A DNA stretch of 64,000 nt from Spirosomataceae bacterium TFI 002 (GCA_900230115.1 LT907983.1:3425001-3489000); one strand, 5' to 3'; counted from the first letter of the stretch, positions 51,975-61,205 are shown. Notes: a model not told the origin generated them from the sequence alone. Program-made: numbers and translations.

Positions 51975-53207
51975 TTACTTGATATTGTCAAAGAATGAAC
52001 CTCCATTCTCGGCGTCTCTTTGCTTTCCAATAAGATCATTCAGGGTCTCTGTTTTGGGAGCAGTGTCATTTTTAGTTGGAGTGGTTTCTTTGTCTTGCAT
52101 TGCTTTTCTCAAAGCAGCTTTAACCTTATTCACTCTATCCAACATCTCTTCCGTTACCTCTTCTGATTTTGGTTCAACTTTAGCAATCACTTCTGCCTCG
52201 AGTTCAACTTCTGGTTTACGTCCAGCAATCAAATGTGCTTTTAGTTGCTCCAATTCGTCAAATTTACCTTCTTCGGCAAGTAAGGCTTGTTGAACCCAAG
52301 TAGTTGGGTCATGCATGGCATAATGTGGCCCTGCGGTGTTCAGGATATCCTTGATTTTGTAAACTGGAGATGTTGCTAATTCTCTATATGTTCTTACTCC
52401 ATTAGAAGAAAGTAATTCGGCAATCTTGGGACCTATCCCTTCTATGATCTCCAAATCATCGCTTGCTGTAATTTCCTCATCTGCCAAAGTCATTGAATTT
52501 GCAGAACTTGCTACACTTACGATTTCTTCCTCTTGCTCCTCTACTTCTATTTCAACTTCTTTAACTTCTTCAATTTCTTTAACTAGCTCAACTGGTGGGG
52601 TCTTAGTTTCTATTTTTTCAACAACACTTGTACCTTCAATATTTTTTAAAGCATTCTCAGTTTGAATATGAATTGCCTTTAGTTTTGAAAGAATTTCAAC
52701 CTTTTCACTTTTTAGTCCACTCAAGTTGCTCTCAAGCGTTTCTAATTCTTTTATTTTTTGAGCTTCAGCTTCGCTTACAGTGGTTTCAGCATTCTTGAGT
52801 ATATCAAAAGCTTCTTTTTTAGCGTTTTCTAGAATTATTTGAGCTTGTTGTTCCGCGTCATTAATTGTGTTTTCGGCACTTGACTTGGCGTCGTTTATCG
52901 TATTTTGAGCTGCTGCTTTCGCGTCTTCTACAGTTTTAGAAGCCTCAAACTTCGCATGATCAGTTATCTTAGTACTTGTATCTTCGGCAGATCTCAAGGT
53001 TTTAATAAGTGTCATCTCTACTTCGCGAAGCTTAGTTGCTTCTTTTTCGGCGATTTCGAGTTGCATTCTCAGCATTTTATTTTCGTTGCTAATTCGCTCC
53101 CACTCATTGGCGATATTAGTAAGAAATATATCAACTTCTTCTATATCATAACCTCTAAATGCCTTTTCAAATTCGTGCTGTTTTATCTCTAAAGAGGTGA
53201 TTTTCAT
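51975..53207 (-). CDS. DivIVA-domain coiled-coil protein with C-terminal HhH domain
   Basis: A 410-aa protein. The ATG at 53207 gives MKITSLEIKQHEFEKAFRGY, then DIEEVDIFLTNIANEWE: a DivIVA N-terminal domain (F-K-x-x-x-RGYD pattern), known for binding curved membrane. A long coiled coil follows (about 40-190), with ten-to-eleven-residue repeats around A-x3-I-x-DAK (NTINDAKSSA, NTINDAEQQA). After an acidic spacer comes a helix-hairpin-helix module (DLEIIEGIGPKIAELLSSNG, about 255-330). A pole or septum scaffold with a DNA- or protein-binding tail is likely; the exact role is unknown. Confidence 0.85.
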   Translation of the reverse strand: MKITSLEIKQHEFEKAFRGYDIEEVDIFLTNIANEWERISNENKMLRMQLEIAEKEATKLREVEMTLIKTLRSAEDTSTKITDHAKFEASKTVEDAKAAAQNTINDAKSSAENTINDAEQQAQIILENAKKEAFDILKNAETTVSEAEAQKIKELETLESNLSGLKSEKVEILSKLKAIHIQTENALKNIEGTSVVEKIETKTPPVELVKEIEEVKEVEIEVEEQEEEIVSVASSANSMTLADEEITASDDLEIIEGIGPKIAELLSSNGVRTYRELATSPVYKIKDILNTAGPHYAMHDPTTWVQQALLAEEGKFDELEQLKAHLIAGRKPEVELEAEVIAKVEPKSEEVTEEMLDRVNKVKAALRKAMQDKETTPTKNDTAPKTETLNDLIGKQRDAENGGSFFDNIK

Positions 53208-53237
53208 CAGTATTTTTTTGAATTTCTGTATGTTTAG

Positions 53238-53245
53238 CAAAAATA
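53238..53245 (-). promoter_or_regulatory. -7 promoter element of the DivIVA-like/folB operon
   Basis: Minus-strand TATTTTTG fits TAnnTTTG fully, 31 bp before the start codon. A TTTG at 53263-53260 is only 14 bp further upstream, too close to be a standard -33. Confidence 0.45.
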
Positions 53246-53303
53246 TGGTCTGTTTTTAACAAATCCTCCTTATTGCTGTACTTTTTAGAACTAACGTTCG
53301 TAA

Positions 53304-54218
53304 TTAGGTATTTATTGGGGCAACCTTCCAAAGAGAAATCGTTCGATCATCGCTACAAGCAAGTAAATCATTGTCACTCATCCAAAGTAACTTATTTATG
53401 GATGTTCCATGAGCTGCAAACCTTGATTGATCAATTACTTTTCGGAGTTTGAAATTCTCTGTTTCCCACAGCTTAATTGACTTATCCATACTACACGTTG
53501 CGAAATACTTGCCGGAAGGGCTAAACGCTATGTCATTGATAGTATACATGTGAGCGACAGCCTCTTCATCGAGTTCATAATCCTTGAGAACATTCCATTT
53601 CTTTAAATGTGCGTCGCGAGATACACTATATAGACTCTCAAAGTTTGGACTATATTTTATTCCAAAAACAGAGTTTTTATGTGCTGGTATAGTTTTCTTT
53701 AACTCAAAAGTAGTTAAGTCAAAAATTCGAATTGAATGATCACTGTACGCAGCAGCTAAATCATTTTCAACTGGATTTATGGCAAGGCTTCTCACGCTTT
53801 TGTCTGAAGCTTTTAGATGCTTTTTGAATGATTTGCTTGGTGCATCAATTACGGTGATGATACCATCGCCCGACCCAACAAAAATATTTGATTTATGACC
53901 TGTAATTGCGAAAATGGCCATTTTGTTGAGGGCAATTGAACCAACTTTAGCTTTCGCTTTAGGATCTACGATGTGAATTCCTTCGTAGTTGTGGCCAATC
54001 CATAATTCATTCGTAATTTCATGATAGTGTAGTGCGTAAATAGAGTTTTCAACTTTAGCAACTGGCATTCCCAAGTCAGGTGTTCTTGAGTTCCATTCCA
54101 CAACCATACCATCACCCGCTCCCGAAAAGAAATTTCCTTCATTAGGCGATTGTATTATAGTGTAAACACTGTCTTTGTGTCCAGTAAAGTTTTCTATTTT
54201 TTCTACTTCAAATTTCAT
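53304..54218 (-). CDS. WD40-repeat protein
   Basis: A 304-aa protein made of seven WD40-type blades with no signal peptide, so cytosolic. Blade motifs: GHKDSVYTIIQSP at the start, then VRSLAINPVENDLAAAYSDH, SVFGIKYSPNFESLYSVSRD, INDIAFSPSGKYFATCSMDK with IKLWE, and LLACSDDRTISLWK at the end. It should be a closed propeller that serves as a protein-interaction platform. The partner is unknown, and it is monocistronic between the DivIVA-like gene and a divergent phosphopantetheinyl transferase. Confidence 0.92.
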   Translation of the reverse strand: MKFEVEKIENFTGHKDSVYTIIQSPNEGNFFSGAGDGMVVEWNSRTPDLGMPVAKVENSIYALHYHEITNELWIGHNYEGIHIVDPKAKAKVGSIALNKMAIFAITGHKSNIFVGSGDGIITVIDAPSKSFKKHLKASDKSVRSLAINPVENDLAAAYSDHSIRIFDLTTFELKKTIPAHKNSVFGIKYSPNFESLYSVSRDAHLKKWNVLKDYELDEEAVAHMYTINDIAFSPSGKYFATCSMDKSIKLWETENFKLRKVIDQSRFAAHGTSINKLLWMSDNDLLACSDDRTISLWKVAPINT

Positions 54219-54274
54219 CTTTTATTCTAAAATTAGCTCAAAAATGACTTATTTCACGTAAACCTGATAAAGAA

Positions 54275-54898
54275 ATGCCGCAAGTTCTTCGTACGTCCCA
54301 TAACAGCGGGGCAGAGTTAATAGTTTGGGAAGTAGTAGAAACAGAAGAATTCTTTCTTGCTCAGTTGAGTGATAATGTATGGGAGGATGAGGAATTTCTA
54401 GCGACTAAGTTTCCCGCTAAAAGGCTAGAATTATTGGCTGCTAGATATGCAGCGAAATCTATGCTTTCCGAAATGGGTTTAGTTTTTAATGGAATTGCAA
54501 AAGATGAGCACGGGAAGCCGTATTTGATAGATAGTGATATGCAAATGTCACTGACACACACTTCAAAGTATGTTTCTGTAGTTTTTCACTCTACATTAAA
54601 AGTAGGGATTGACCTTGAAAAGCCAAGTGAAAAGATGTGGCGAATAAAGGAAAGGCTTTTTTCTAAAAATGAGATAATGGAGATCGGTGATAACTTGGAA
54701 GTAATGTCTATTTTTTGGTCAGCTAAAGAGGCCCTTTACAAGATTTATGGCAAAAGGGGCATGGACTTTAAAGTAAACATGTCTCTAGCAACCGAAAAGG
54801 GAAACCTAATCGGCCGAATTGCAATGCCTGATCAGGTAAGTGACCATCGAGTTTACACGAAAGAATTTATGGAGTATATTTTGGTTTGGGTGCTTTAG
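54275..54898 (+). CDS. 4'-phosphopantetheinyl transferase superfamily protein
   Basis: A 207-aa enzyme that transfers phosphopantetheine from CoA to a carrier protein. Family motifs are GIDLEKPSE (Mg2+-binding, about 110) and FWSAKEALYKIYG (W-x-x-KEA, about 147-160). At 207 aa it is the Sfp-like two-repeat form rather than AcpS. Housekeeping activation of acyl carrier protein or a secondary pathway is possible; no PKS or NRPS is in the window. It is convergent with the ytxJ-like gene (2 bp between). Confidence 0.92.
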   Translation: MPQVLRTSHNSGAELIVWEVVETEEFFLAQLSDNVWEDEEFLATKFPAKRLELLAARYAAKSMLSEMGLVFNGIAKDEHGKPYLIDSDMQMSLTHTSKYVSVVFHSTLKVGIDLEKPSEKMWRIKERLFSKNEIMEIGDNLEVMSIFWSAKEALYKIYGKRGMDFKVNMSLATEKGNLIGRIAMPDQVSDHRVYTKEFMEYILVWVL

Positions 54899-54900
54899 AA

Positions 54901-55242
54901 TTAAAGACCAGCAGACTCCACTATATCGTCAAAAGCAATTCCAAAATGTGAATCATGATAGACTGCTTTTCCATCTTTTAAAACAATGGCTTGGGGCGAT
55001 TCATGTTCGACTTGTAATTCCGAGGCTATTTTTTGAGAAATGCTACGAAACGACAGCAAATCCAGATAGTAAGGCTGGAGGTCACCTGCTTTTTCTTCAT
55101 TCCAGCTACGTTCGAGTCTACTCAATGAACTTGCACTTATGCTACAAGACCTACTGTGCTTAAATATAAGTACAGGCTTTTCTTTCGAAAGTTCTTTAAG
55201 TATTTCGATTTGGTCTTCTGAGGTTATTTGGTTCCAGTTCAT
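54901..55242 (-). CDS. YtxJ-type bacillithiol-system redox protein
   Basis: A 113-aa monothiol thioredoxin-fold protein (DUF2847). The ATG at 55242 gives MNWNQITSEDQIEIL; a TTG four codons earlier is possible. The single active Cys33 is in FKHSRSCSIS, where a thioredoxin would have CxxC. The C-terminal SPQAIVLKDGKAVYH carries the cis-Pro. YtxJ proteins occur with bacillithiol biosynthesis and are thought to debacillithiolate proteins. This hints that the organism makes bacillithiol, although no bsh gene is in the window. Confidence 0.88.
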   Translation of the reverse strand: MNWNQITSEDQIEILKELSKEKPVLIFKHSRSCSISASSLSRLERSWNEEKAGDLQPYYLDLLSFRSISQKIASELQVEHESPQAIVLKDGKAVYHDSHFGIAFDDIVESAGL

Positions 55243-55291
55243 AGGTGCTTTCAAAATTCAAATTGACAACAAAGGTTTTTTAGCGAATAGT

Positions 55292-56125
55292 TCAAAAAAT
55301 TGTGTTGTCTATTAGCCTTACACCTTCTAACCAAACTGCAGTACAAATTGCAGTTGTTTTGCTTTCATCTATTTTATCGATTGGCTGCAGTGTATCAAAG
55401 TCAGATACCTCAAAATACTCAGGTTCAAATTCTGGATGCTTTTTGAATAAATCAGAAATCCTTTCTTTGGTTTCTAGAACTGAAGAACCGCTTTGTAAAA
55501 GCTTTTTTGCTTCTTGAATTGCTTCCTGAATTAATCCAGCACTGGCTCTTGCTTCTATTGGCAACCTTTCGTTTCTTGAAGATCGAGCGAGCCCATTTTC
55601 TTCACGAGCTGTTTCGCAAGGCACAATTTCTATTTGAAATGAAAGGTCGCTGACCATTTGTTTGATAATTGCTACTTGCTGTAAATCCTTTAACCCAAAA
55701 TATGCTTTATCTGGTTGAACAATATGAAAGAGTTTGGAGACAACAATTCCAACACCATTAAAGTGACCTTTTCTATTTGCTCCTTCCATTACTCTTTCTA
55801 TAGCACCAAAATCAAAGTGAATGTTTGGTAAGGTTGAGTACATTTCTTCAGCTGATGGGGCAAAAACTACGTCGCATCCATTTTTCAGAAGTAGCTCACA
55901 GTCTTTCTCTAGTGTTCTTGGGTATTTCTCCAAGTCTGATTGGTTATCAAACTGTGTAGGGTTTACGAAAATACTACTGACGCAGATATCGCTTTCTTCT
56001 TTAGCTCTGCGTATAAGAGTCATGTGGCCCTCATGCAAAGCTCCCATGGTTGGTACGAAACCTATTGAACCATTGAGTGAGTTTAAGAAATTAGTGGTTT
56101 CTCTTATTGTATGGAGTATTTTCAC
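55292..56125 (-). CDS. panC: Pantothenate synthetase
   Basis: A 277-aa enzyme that joins pantoate and beta-alanine with ATP to form pantothenate. The HIGH-type motif is in FVPTMGALHEGHMTLI, the pantoate loop in VNPTQFDNQSDLEKYPR, and the KMSKS-type region in CETAREENGLARSSRN. YFGLKDLQQVAII is a further family block. It uses a GTG start at 56125, placed by homology (KILHTIRE). A full -7 box is 18 bp upstream. No panB or panD is adjacent. Confidence 0.96.
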   Translation of the reverse strand: MKILHTIRETTNFLNSLNGSIGFVPTMGALHEGHMTLIRRAKEESDICVSSIFVNPTQFDNQSDLEKYPRTLEKDCELLLKNGCDVVFAPSAEEMYSTLPNIHFDFGAIERVMEGANRKGHFNGVGIVVSKLFHIVQPDKAYFGLKDLQQVAIIKQMVSDLSFQIEIVPCETAREENGLARSSRNERLPIEARASAGLIQEAIQEAKKLLQSGSSVLETKERISDLFKKHPEFEPEYFEVSDFDTLQPIDKIDESKTTAICTAVWLEGVRLIDNTIF

Positions 56126-56142
56126 AAGTGATTATTTTTGAT

Positions 56143-56150
56143 CAAATATA
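56143..56150 (-). promoter_or_regulatory. -7 promoter element of panC
   Basis: Minus-strand TATATTTG fits TAnnTTTG fully and lies in the 31-bp gap after the EamA gene, so panC has its own promoter. Confidence 0.5.
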
Positions 56151-56156
56151 AAACTT

Positions 56157-57074
56157 TTAACTTTCGAAGTTCTTGCGTCGTCTACCGATTGTCATCAAAA
56201 CGACACCAAATAAAATGATGGCACATGCAATAATCGTTTGGTTTTGGAGAAGTTCATGGGCAATGAAAAATCCCAAAAATAACGCAACTACAGGATTTAC
56301 AAAGGCATATGTAGAAGTTAACAGTGGAGGTGCGTTATTTATTAACCATACATATGATGTGTACCCAATGAATGAACCTATGAAAATAAGGTATGTCATA
56401 GCCAGTACACTGTTCAAGTGTATATGTATTAATTGATCAATTTGGTTGCTCTCCAAAAACAGTGATAATGTCAAAGCTATAAAGCCTCCTGAGATCATTT
56501 GTAATGCAATACCTTGAGTCCCCTTTACCTGTTTGGTTTTGCTACTTAAAAGTGAGCCAAAAGCCCAACTAATCGTTCCAATAAATATGATGGCAACGAC
56601 AAAGTAATTTATATGTTCTTGAGCGTTTTTTACTTGTCCAAATGGATCAAAAAGAAATAGTACACCAACTAGTCCAGTTAGCATACCAATTGCTGATAGC
56701 CAAGAGGGTGCTTTTTTACTAAAAAAAAAGAAATCGAGAAGGAAAATCCAAACTGGAAGGGTAGCAACCAAAACTGCAACAATTCCTGAAGGGATATACA
56801 AAATGGCATATGCAACCGCAGAAGTACCAATACCTGAAAGTAGAAAGCCAATTTTAAAACTTCCTATTACTTCCTTGATATCTAAAGTTCTGGTATTTAG
56901 AAGAGAATAACTGAAAAGGATGATTCCGCCTACAGTAAATCTAATTCCAGTAAGTAATAGTGGAGTAAGATCTTGAAGTCCAATTTTAACCCCTAAATAT
57001 GTACTTCCCCACAAGATATAAACCAAAACAAGGTTTAGAAATAAATTGGGTTTGTAGCTAGAGAAAGGCTCCAT
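56157..57074 (-). CDS. EamA/DMT-family transporter
   Basis: A 305-aa inner-membrane protein with ten hydrophobic helices in two EamA repeats. The first repeat begins LVLVYILWGSTYLGVKIGL and includes RFTVGGIILFSYSLL; the second begins VVAIIFIGTISWAFGSLLSS and ends with a typical PVVALFLGFFIAHELL block. Family members export metabolites or amino acids; the substrate is not predictable. Its start overlaps the glmS stop by one base, so it is coupled to glmS. Confidence 0.93.
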   Translation of the reverse strand: MEPFSSYKPNLFLNLVLVYILWGSTYLGVKIGLQDLTPLLLTGIRFTVGGIILFSYSLLNTRTLDIKEVIGSFKIGFLLSGIGTSAVAYAILYIPSGIVAVLVATLPVWIFLLDFFFFSKKAPSWLSAIGMLTGLVGVLFLFDPFGQVKNAQEHINYFVVAIIFIGTISWAFGSLLSSKTKQVKGTQGIALQMISGGFIALTLSLFLESNQIDQLIHIHLNSVLAMTYLIFIGSFIGYTSYVWLINNAPPLLTSTYAFVNPVVALFLGFFIAHELLQNQTIIACAIILFGVVLMTIGRRRKNFES

Positions 57075-58912
57075 TACTCCACCGTAACCGACTTGGCAAG
57101 GTTACGTGGTTGGTCTACATTTCGTCCCCTATATACCGCAATATAATATGATAGTAATTGTAGTGGGATGGAGGTTAAAAGTGGAAGAACCATGTCATGA
57201 GCAGTTGGAACTTCAATTGCAAAGTCGACCATATCTCTCACTTGCGTATCACCTTTTGAAACAATCGCAATAACGCGTCCTTTTCTTGCTTTTACCTCTT
57301 GTATATTGGAAACAACTTTTTCATAACTACTATCTTTAGTAGCGATGAAAACAACTGGCATATCCTCATCAATAAGAGCAATTGGGCCATGTTTCATCTC
57401 AGCAGCTGGATAACCTTCTGCATGGATGTAAGAAATTTCTTTTAATTTAAGTGCTCCTTCAAGAGCTACTGGGAAATTGATTCCTCTACCTAAGAAGATA
57501 AAGTTGGAAGCAAAAGTAAATAGTCTTGCAATAGACTTAATGTTTTCAACTTGTAAAAGAATGTCCTCTACTTTGGTTGGAATAGCTTCTAACTCACTTA
57601 GTAACCTGCGATATTCTGCATCGGTTATAGATGCTTTACTTTTAGCCGTTGCAATTGCCATCAGTGCAAGCACTGTCACTTGAGCAGTGAAAGCTTTGGT
57701 ACTAGCAACACCAATTTCTGGTCCAGCGTGTGTATAAACACCAGCATCAGTTAGTCTTGAAATAGACGAGCCCACAACGTTACAAATTCCTAAAATTGTA
57801 GCTCCTTTTGATTTCGCCAATTCAAGTGCTGCCATTGTATCTGCGGTTTCTCCAGATTGGGAGATAGCAATTACGATGTCACCTTCTTTTATTATGGGAT
57901 TTCTATATCTAAATTCTGAAGCATATTCTACCTCAACATTGATTCGAGCTAGCTCTTCAAATAAATACTCTCCAACGAGACATGCATGCCAAGAAGTACC
58001 ACAAGCAACAAATACAACTCTTTTGGCTTTTGCCAATTTTTCTAGGTGATTGCTAAGTCCTCCGAGTTGAATATACGCTTCCTCAGCATTTATTCTACCT
58101 CGCATACAATCAGCAATTGATTTTGGTTGTTCGAATATCTCCTTTAACATGAAATGGTCAAATCCACCTTTTTCGATAGACTCCAACTCCATTTCTACAG
58201 TTTGGATGAAAGCTCCTCTCTCTTGGTTTTGGAGGTTTTTTATACTTAACTCACCTTTGTTTACAACAGCAACTTCATAATCGTCAAGGTAAACAACCTC
58301 TTTTGTGAATTCTATGATTGGGGTAGCGTCCGAGGCAAAGAAAAATTCATCCTTACCAATACCTATTACAAGTGGACTTCCCTTTCTAGCAGCTACTAGC
58401 TGATTTGGGTTTTCTGCATCAATTACAACAATAGCATATGCACCAACAACCTCTAATAAGGCTAATCTTACAGCCTCCTCAGTAGAACAATCTTTATGCT
58501 TTTGAACATCCTCAATGAAGTTGATTAGTACTTCGGTGTCGGTTTCGCTATCAAAAGTGTACCCTTTGTTTTCAAGTACTTTTTTGATGGAACCATAGTT
58601 TTCAATTATTCCATTGTGAATTATTGCTAATCTCTTTCCTTGAGAAAAATGTGGGTGAGCATTTACATCATTTGGCTCGCCATGCGTGGCCCATCTAGTA
58701 TGGCCAATACCGATATGTGAATTTAGATCCTTATTTAAAAGTTCACCTTCTAGCTCGGCAACTTTGCCTTTCTTTTTGTGAACTTTGAGACCGTTTTCAT
58801 TTAACAATGCAATTCCTGCACTATCGTATCCTCTATATTCTAATCTTTTCAGGCCTTTGATAATTAAAGGAGCTGCTTGTTGATGACCTATATAGGCTAC
58901 TATTCCACACAT
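57074..58912 (-). CDS. glmS: Glutamine--fructose-6-phosphate aminotransferase (isomerizing)
   Basis: A 612-aa enzyme that makes glucosamine-6-phosphate, the first step to UDP-GlcNAc. The N-terminal glutaminase domain starts MCGIVAYIGHQ with nucleophile Cys2. Glutamine contacts are seen in GIGHTRWATHG. Two SIS domains follow (FVACGTSWHACLVG, AISQSGETADTM and LGRGINFPVALEGALKLKEIS). The C-terminus RNLAKSVTVE is canonical. No glmS ribozyme was recognised in the 50-bp leader, as expected outside Firmicutes. It heads an operon with the EamA transporter. Confidence 0.98.
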   Translation of the reverse strand: MCGIVAYIGHQQAAPLIIKGLKRLEYRGYDSAGIALLNENGLKVHKKKGKVAELEGELLNKDLNSHIGIGHTRWATHGEPNDVNAHPHFSQGKRLAIIHNGIIENYGSIKKVLENKGYTFDSETDTEVLINFIEDVQKHKDCSTEEAVRLALLEVVGAYAIVVIDAENPNQLVAARKGSPLVIGIGKDEFFFASDATPIIEFTKEVVYLDDYEVAVVNKGELSIKNLQNQERGAFIQTVEMELESIEKGGFDHFMLKEIFEQPKSIADCMRGRINAEEAYIQLGGLSNHLEKLAKAKRVVFVACGTSWHACLVGEYLFEELARINVEVEYASEFRYRNPIIKEGDIVIAISQSGETADTMAALELAKSKGATILGICNVVGSSISRLTDAGVYTHAGPEIGVASTKAFTAQVTVLALMAIATAKSKASITDAEYRRLLSELEAIPTKVEDILLQVENIKSIARLFTFASNFIFLGRGINFPVALEGALKLKEISYIHAEGYPAAEMKHGPIALIDEDMPVVFIATKDSSYEKVVSNIQEVKARKGRVIAIVSKGDTQVRDMVDFAIEVPTAHDMVLPLLTSIPLQLLSYYIAVYRGRNVDQPRNLAKSVTVE

Positions 58913-58962
58913 GATGTATTAGTTTTTGTTACAAAAGGGTTTATCTCTGTAAATTAATGGCT

Positions 58963-60333
58963 TTAGTTTGAATACAAGAGTTCTAACTTAGGTTTTCTTA
59001 ATATAATCCTATTTAATCCTCCATTAAAAACAATACCGGTTCCAATAGCAACATCAGAACTTACAGTTGAACCTGCTGCGAGGATCACACCATTGTCTGC
59101 ACTGTTTTTTAGAACCAACTCCCTGATATAGGGTGTGATATCAACTCTAATTACTCCAAGAGAGTCATTGTAAAAGCCCAAATTCCCTGTAGACTGATTT
59201 AGTGTATTGGAAATATAAGAGTATCCAAAAGCCTGATCTCGACGAACAGAACCGTCAGACTTAACTTCGATTGGGACAATGATTGGAGAGTAGTTGAAGT
59301 TTTCGCTGAATGCACTTTTATTAACTTCAAAAACTAATTCTGCTTTTGAAATTGTGCTCCCTTTTGTAATAGAATTTAAGCCTGGGAATTTTACATACGC
59401 AGCTGTACCAGTTCCTGCTTGAATAAAGAGCTCATCATTGCTTTGAGCAATAGGAACTATTTGTTTTTTATTTGTCAAGTTCGAGATTGAAGTCCCTGCA
59501 CGGTTAACTGTAATTTGATTGAAACGCTTACTACCAAACTGGAAATTGTAAGCAACTGCAACAGTGTCACCAGTGGTATGAAAGAAATAGTCCAATGAAG
59601 AAACGGGTGCAGAGCCATTTGAAACATCTGCTTGACCAATATTGAATGCGTACAATCCTTTTGAATTGGCATCAGGAACAATCACAAATCCCTTAAAGTT
59701 ACTTTCAAAAGCGTCCAAAGATTTGGCATTTTCTGTATCTCTCAAGTTATTGAGTTCTACCAATATACTCTCTGGAAGTTTTATTTTTAAAGGAAAGACT
59801 GCAGACGAATCTCCATGAAGATCCTGCAGATTGAAAGTTGCACTAGCAAGTATTTCACTATCATATGGAACAGAGTCGTCGTTATTGTAATTTTTTTGAG
59901 GAATACTCGACTTTAATCTGTGGACATTAAAAGTTACTTTGCTAAGCGAATCTCCAAAATAAGTTAGATTTCTATTCCATAGTCTTAATACTACTGAATC
60001 GGGAACTATGTTAGCACCTTCGTATTCAAAATTAAAGAAGCCTTGGGCATTTTGGGTTGTATACTGTAATGTAGGTTGTAAATAACTAATAGCTTTTACC
60101 TTTCCAAAGTATGGGTCATCTGAGATTCCGATTAAAGCAAAGTTTTGCCCTGATGTAATCACCGAGTCCATTTGGTAGGTGCCTGAGCTGATACTCAATG
60201 TGTCGGTAAAGTAAACACCTTTTTGATTTTGATCAAGATCGAGCCCAATATCTGTATCGGTTTCGCAAGAAAAAAAGAAAGCGGAAGTCAGCACTAGTGC
60301 TAAATTCCGCATTAACTTAAATGTATTAATCAT
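58963..60333 (-). CDS. DUF4270-family lipoprotein
   Basis: A 456-aa lipoprotein. The start at 60333 (MINTFKLMRNLALVLTSAFF, lipobox FFFSC) is chosen because the longer ORF would overlap the upstream gene. Family features include CETDTDIGLDLDQNQKGVYFTDT and the repeated jelly-roll-like segments VPDSVVLRLW and ILAAGSTV, then LNRIILRKPKLELLY at the end. The family is restricted to Bacteroidota and of unknown function. It lies 4 bp downstream of the GT5-like gene, a pairing that seems conserved in the phylum to my knowledge. Confidence 0.9.
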   Translation of the reverse strand: MINTFKLMRNLALVLTSAFFFSCETDTDIGLDLDQNQKGVYFTDTLSISSGTYQMDSVITSGQNFALIGISDDPYFGKVKAISYLQPTLQYTTQNAQGFFNFEYEGANIVPDSVVLRLWNRNLTYFGDSLSKVTFNVHRLKSSIPQKNYNNDDSVPYDSEILASATFNLQDLHGDSSAVFPLKIKLPESILVELNNLRDTENAKSLDAFESNFKGFVIVPDANSKGLYAFNIGQADVSNGSAPVSSLDYFFHTTGDTVAVAYNFQFGSKRFNQITVNRAGTSISNLTNKKQIVPIAQSNDELFIQAGTGTAAYVKFPGLNSITKGSTISKAELVFEVNKSAFSENFNYSPIIVPIEVKSDGSVRRDQAFGYSYISNTLNQSTGNLGFYNDSLGVIRVDITPYIRELVLKNSADNGVILAAGSTVSSDVAIGTGIVFNGGLNRIILRKPKLELLYSN

Positions 60334-60337
60334 AAAA

Positions 60338-61156
60338 CTATTCTGCAATATCTGCAAGTTCGGTATATAAGTTGTAGAAAGTGTCTGTAATATCTTCATC
60401 TCCAATTCCAGCTTTCACTTGACGTTCAGCTGTTTCATCTACTATTGTATTGATACTTTCGCTTAAATCTTCATTTGCTTTAACCACTAAATCAGCATAT
60501 TGACAGCCAATTTTAATAAATCCTGCAAAATCTCTTGAGCGTAAATTGGCAAGATTTTCATCCGAAATGTCCATCATTTTAACCTTCGGAATCATATCTT
60601 CACCAAACTGATGATCGAATACATTATTGTAAACGGTGAAAATGCTCTTCGTATTTTTAAAAATCGGATCATTTTTATAAGTCGTCTTAAGATACAATGG
60701 TACCAACGCTGTCATCCAATCTGTACAATGCACAATATCAGGAGCCCAGCCCAACTTTATAACTGTTTCAAGAGCACCTTTGCAAAAGAAAATTGCACGC
60801 TCGTCATTATCATCGTAGAAATTACCTTTTTTATCATTAAAGACCGTTTTACGGTGAAAATAATCTTCGTTATCCAAAAAGTAAACCTGAAGTTTTGCTG
60901 AAGGGATAGACGCAACCTTAATTATCAAAGGTTTCTCTTCACTACCCACAGTAATATTAATTCCAGAAAGGCGAACAACCTCGTGAAGACGATTTCTTCT
61001 TTCGTTGATTGTACCGAACCTAGGCATGAGAATTCTTATTTCCATGCCCCTTTCTTGCATTTCTTGAGGGAGTTTTTTGAGTAAAGTGGCTATTTTTGAT
61101 ACTTCTAAAAAAGGGTTTATCTCACTAGAGAGATATAAAATGCGAATTTTACTCAT
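60338..61156 (-). CDS. Stand-alone glycogen-synthase (GT5) N-terminal domain protein
   Basis: A 272-aa protein with only the N-terminal Rossmann half of a GT5 starch/glycogen synthase (normally about 480 aa). Matching blocks are RILYLSSEINPFLEVSKIATLL, MEIRILMPRFGTINERR, PDIVHCTDWMTALVPLYLK and SIFTVYNNVFDHQFG. The ADP-glucose-binding KTGGL motif is replaced by EVSKI, and the C-terminal sugar-nucleotide half is absent, so synthase activity is unlikely. It may be a regulator or scaffold. First gene of an operon with the DUF4270 lipoprotein. Confidence 0.85.
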   Translation of the reverse strand: MSKIRILYLSSEINPFLEVSKIATLLKKLPQEMQERGMEIRILMPRFGTINERRNRLHEVVRLSGINITVGSEEKPLIIKVASIPSAKLQVYFLDNEDYFHRKTVFNDKKGNFYDDNDERAIFFCKGALETVIKLGWAPDIVHCTDWMTALVPLYLKTTYKNDPIFKNTKSIFTVYNNVFDHQFGEDMIPKVKMMDISDENLANLRSRDFAGFIKIGCQYADLVVKANEDLSESINTIVDETAERQVKAGIGDEDITDTFYNLYTELADIAE

Positions 61157-61205
61157 AAAGGAAGGTTTAATTAAAAATAGCGGGCCACCGTAGCGAATCC
61201 GGGCA

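Noticed and set aside
54840-55163. 107-codon frame across the end of the phosphopantetheinyl transferase gene
   Set aside because: It lies antisense to the YtxJ-type gene and its product resembles no protein.
58913-58962. A glmS ribozyme upstream of glmS
   Set aside because: The gap on that side is only 50 bp and shows no ribozyme-like fold; the ribozyme is typical of Firmicutes.
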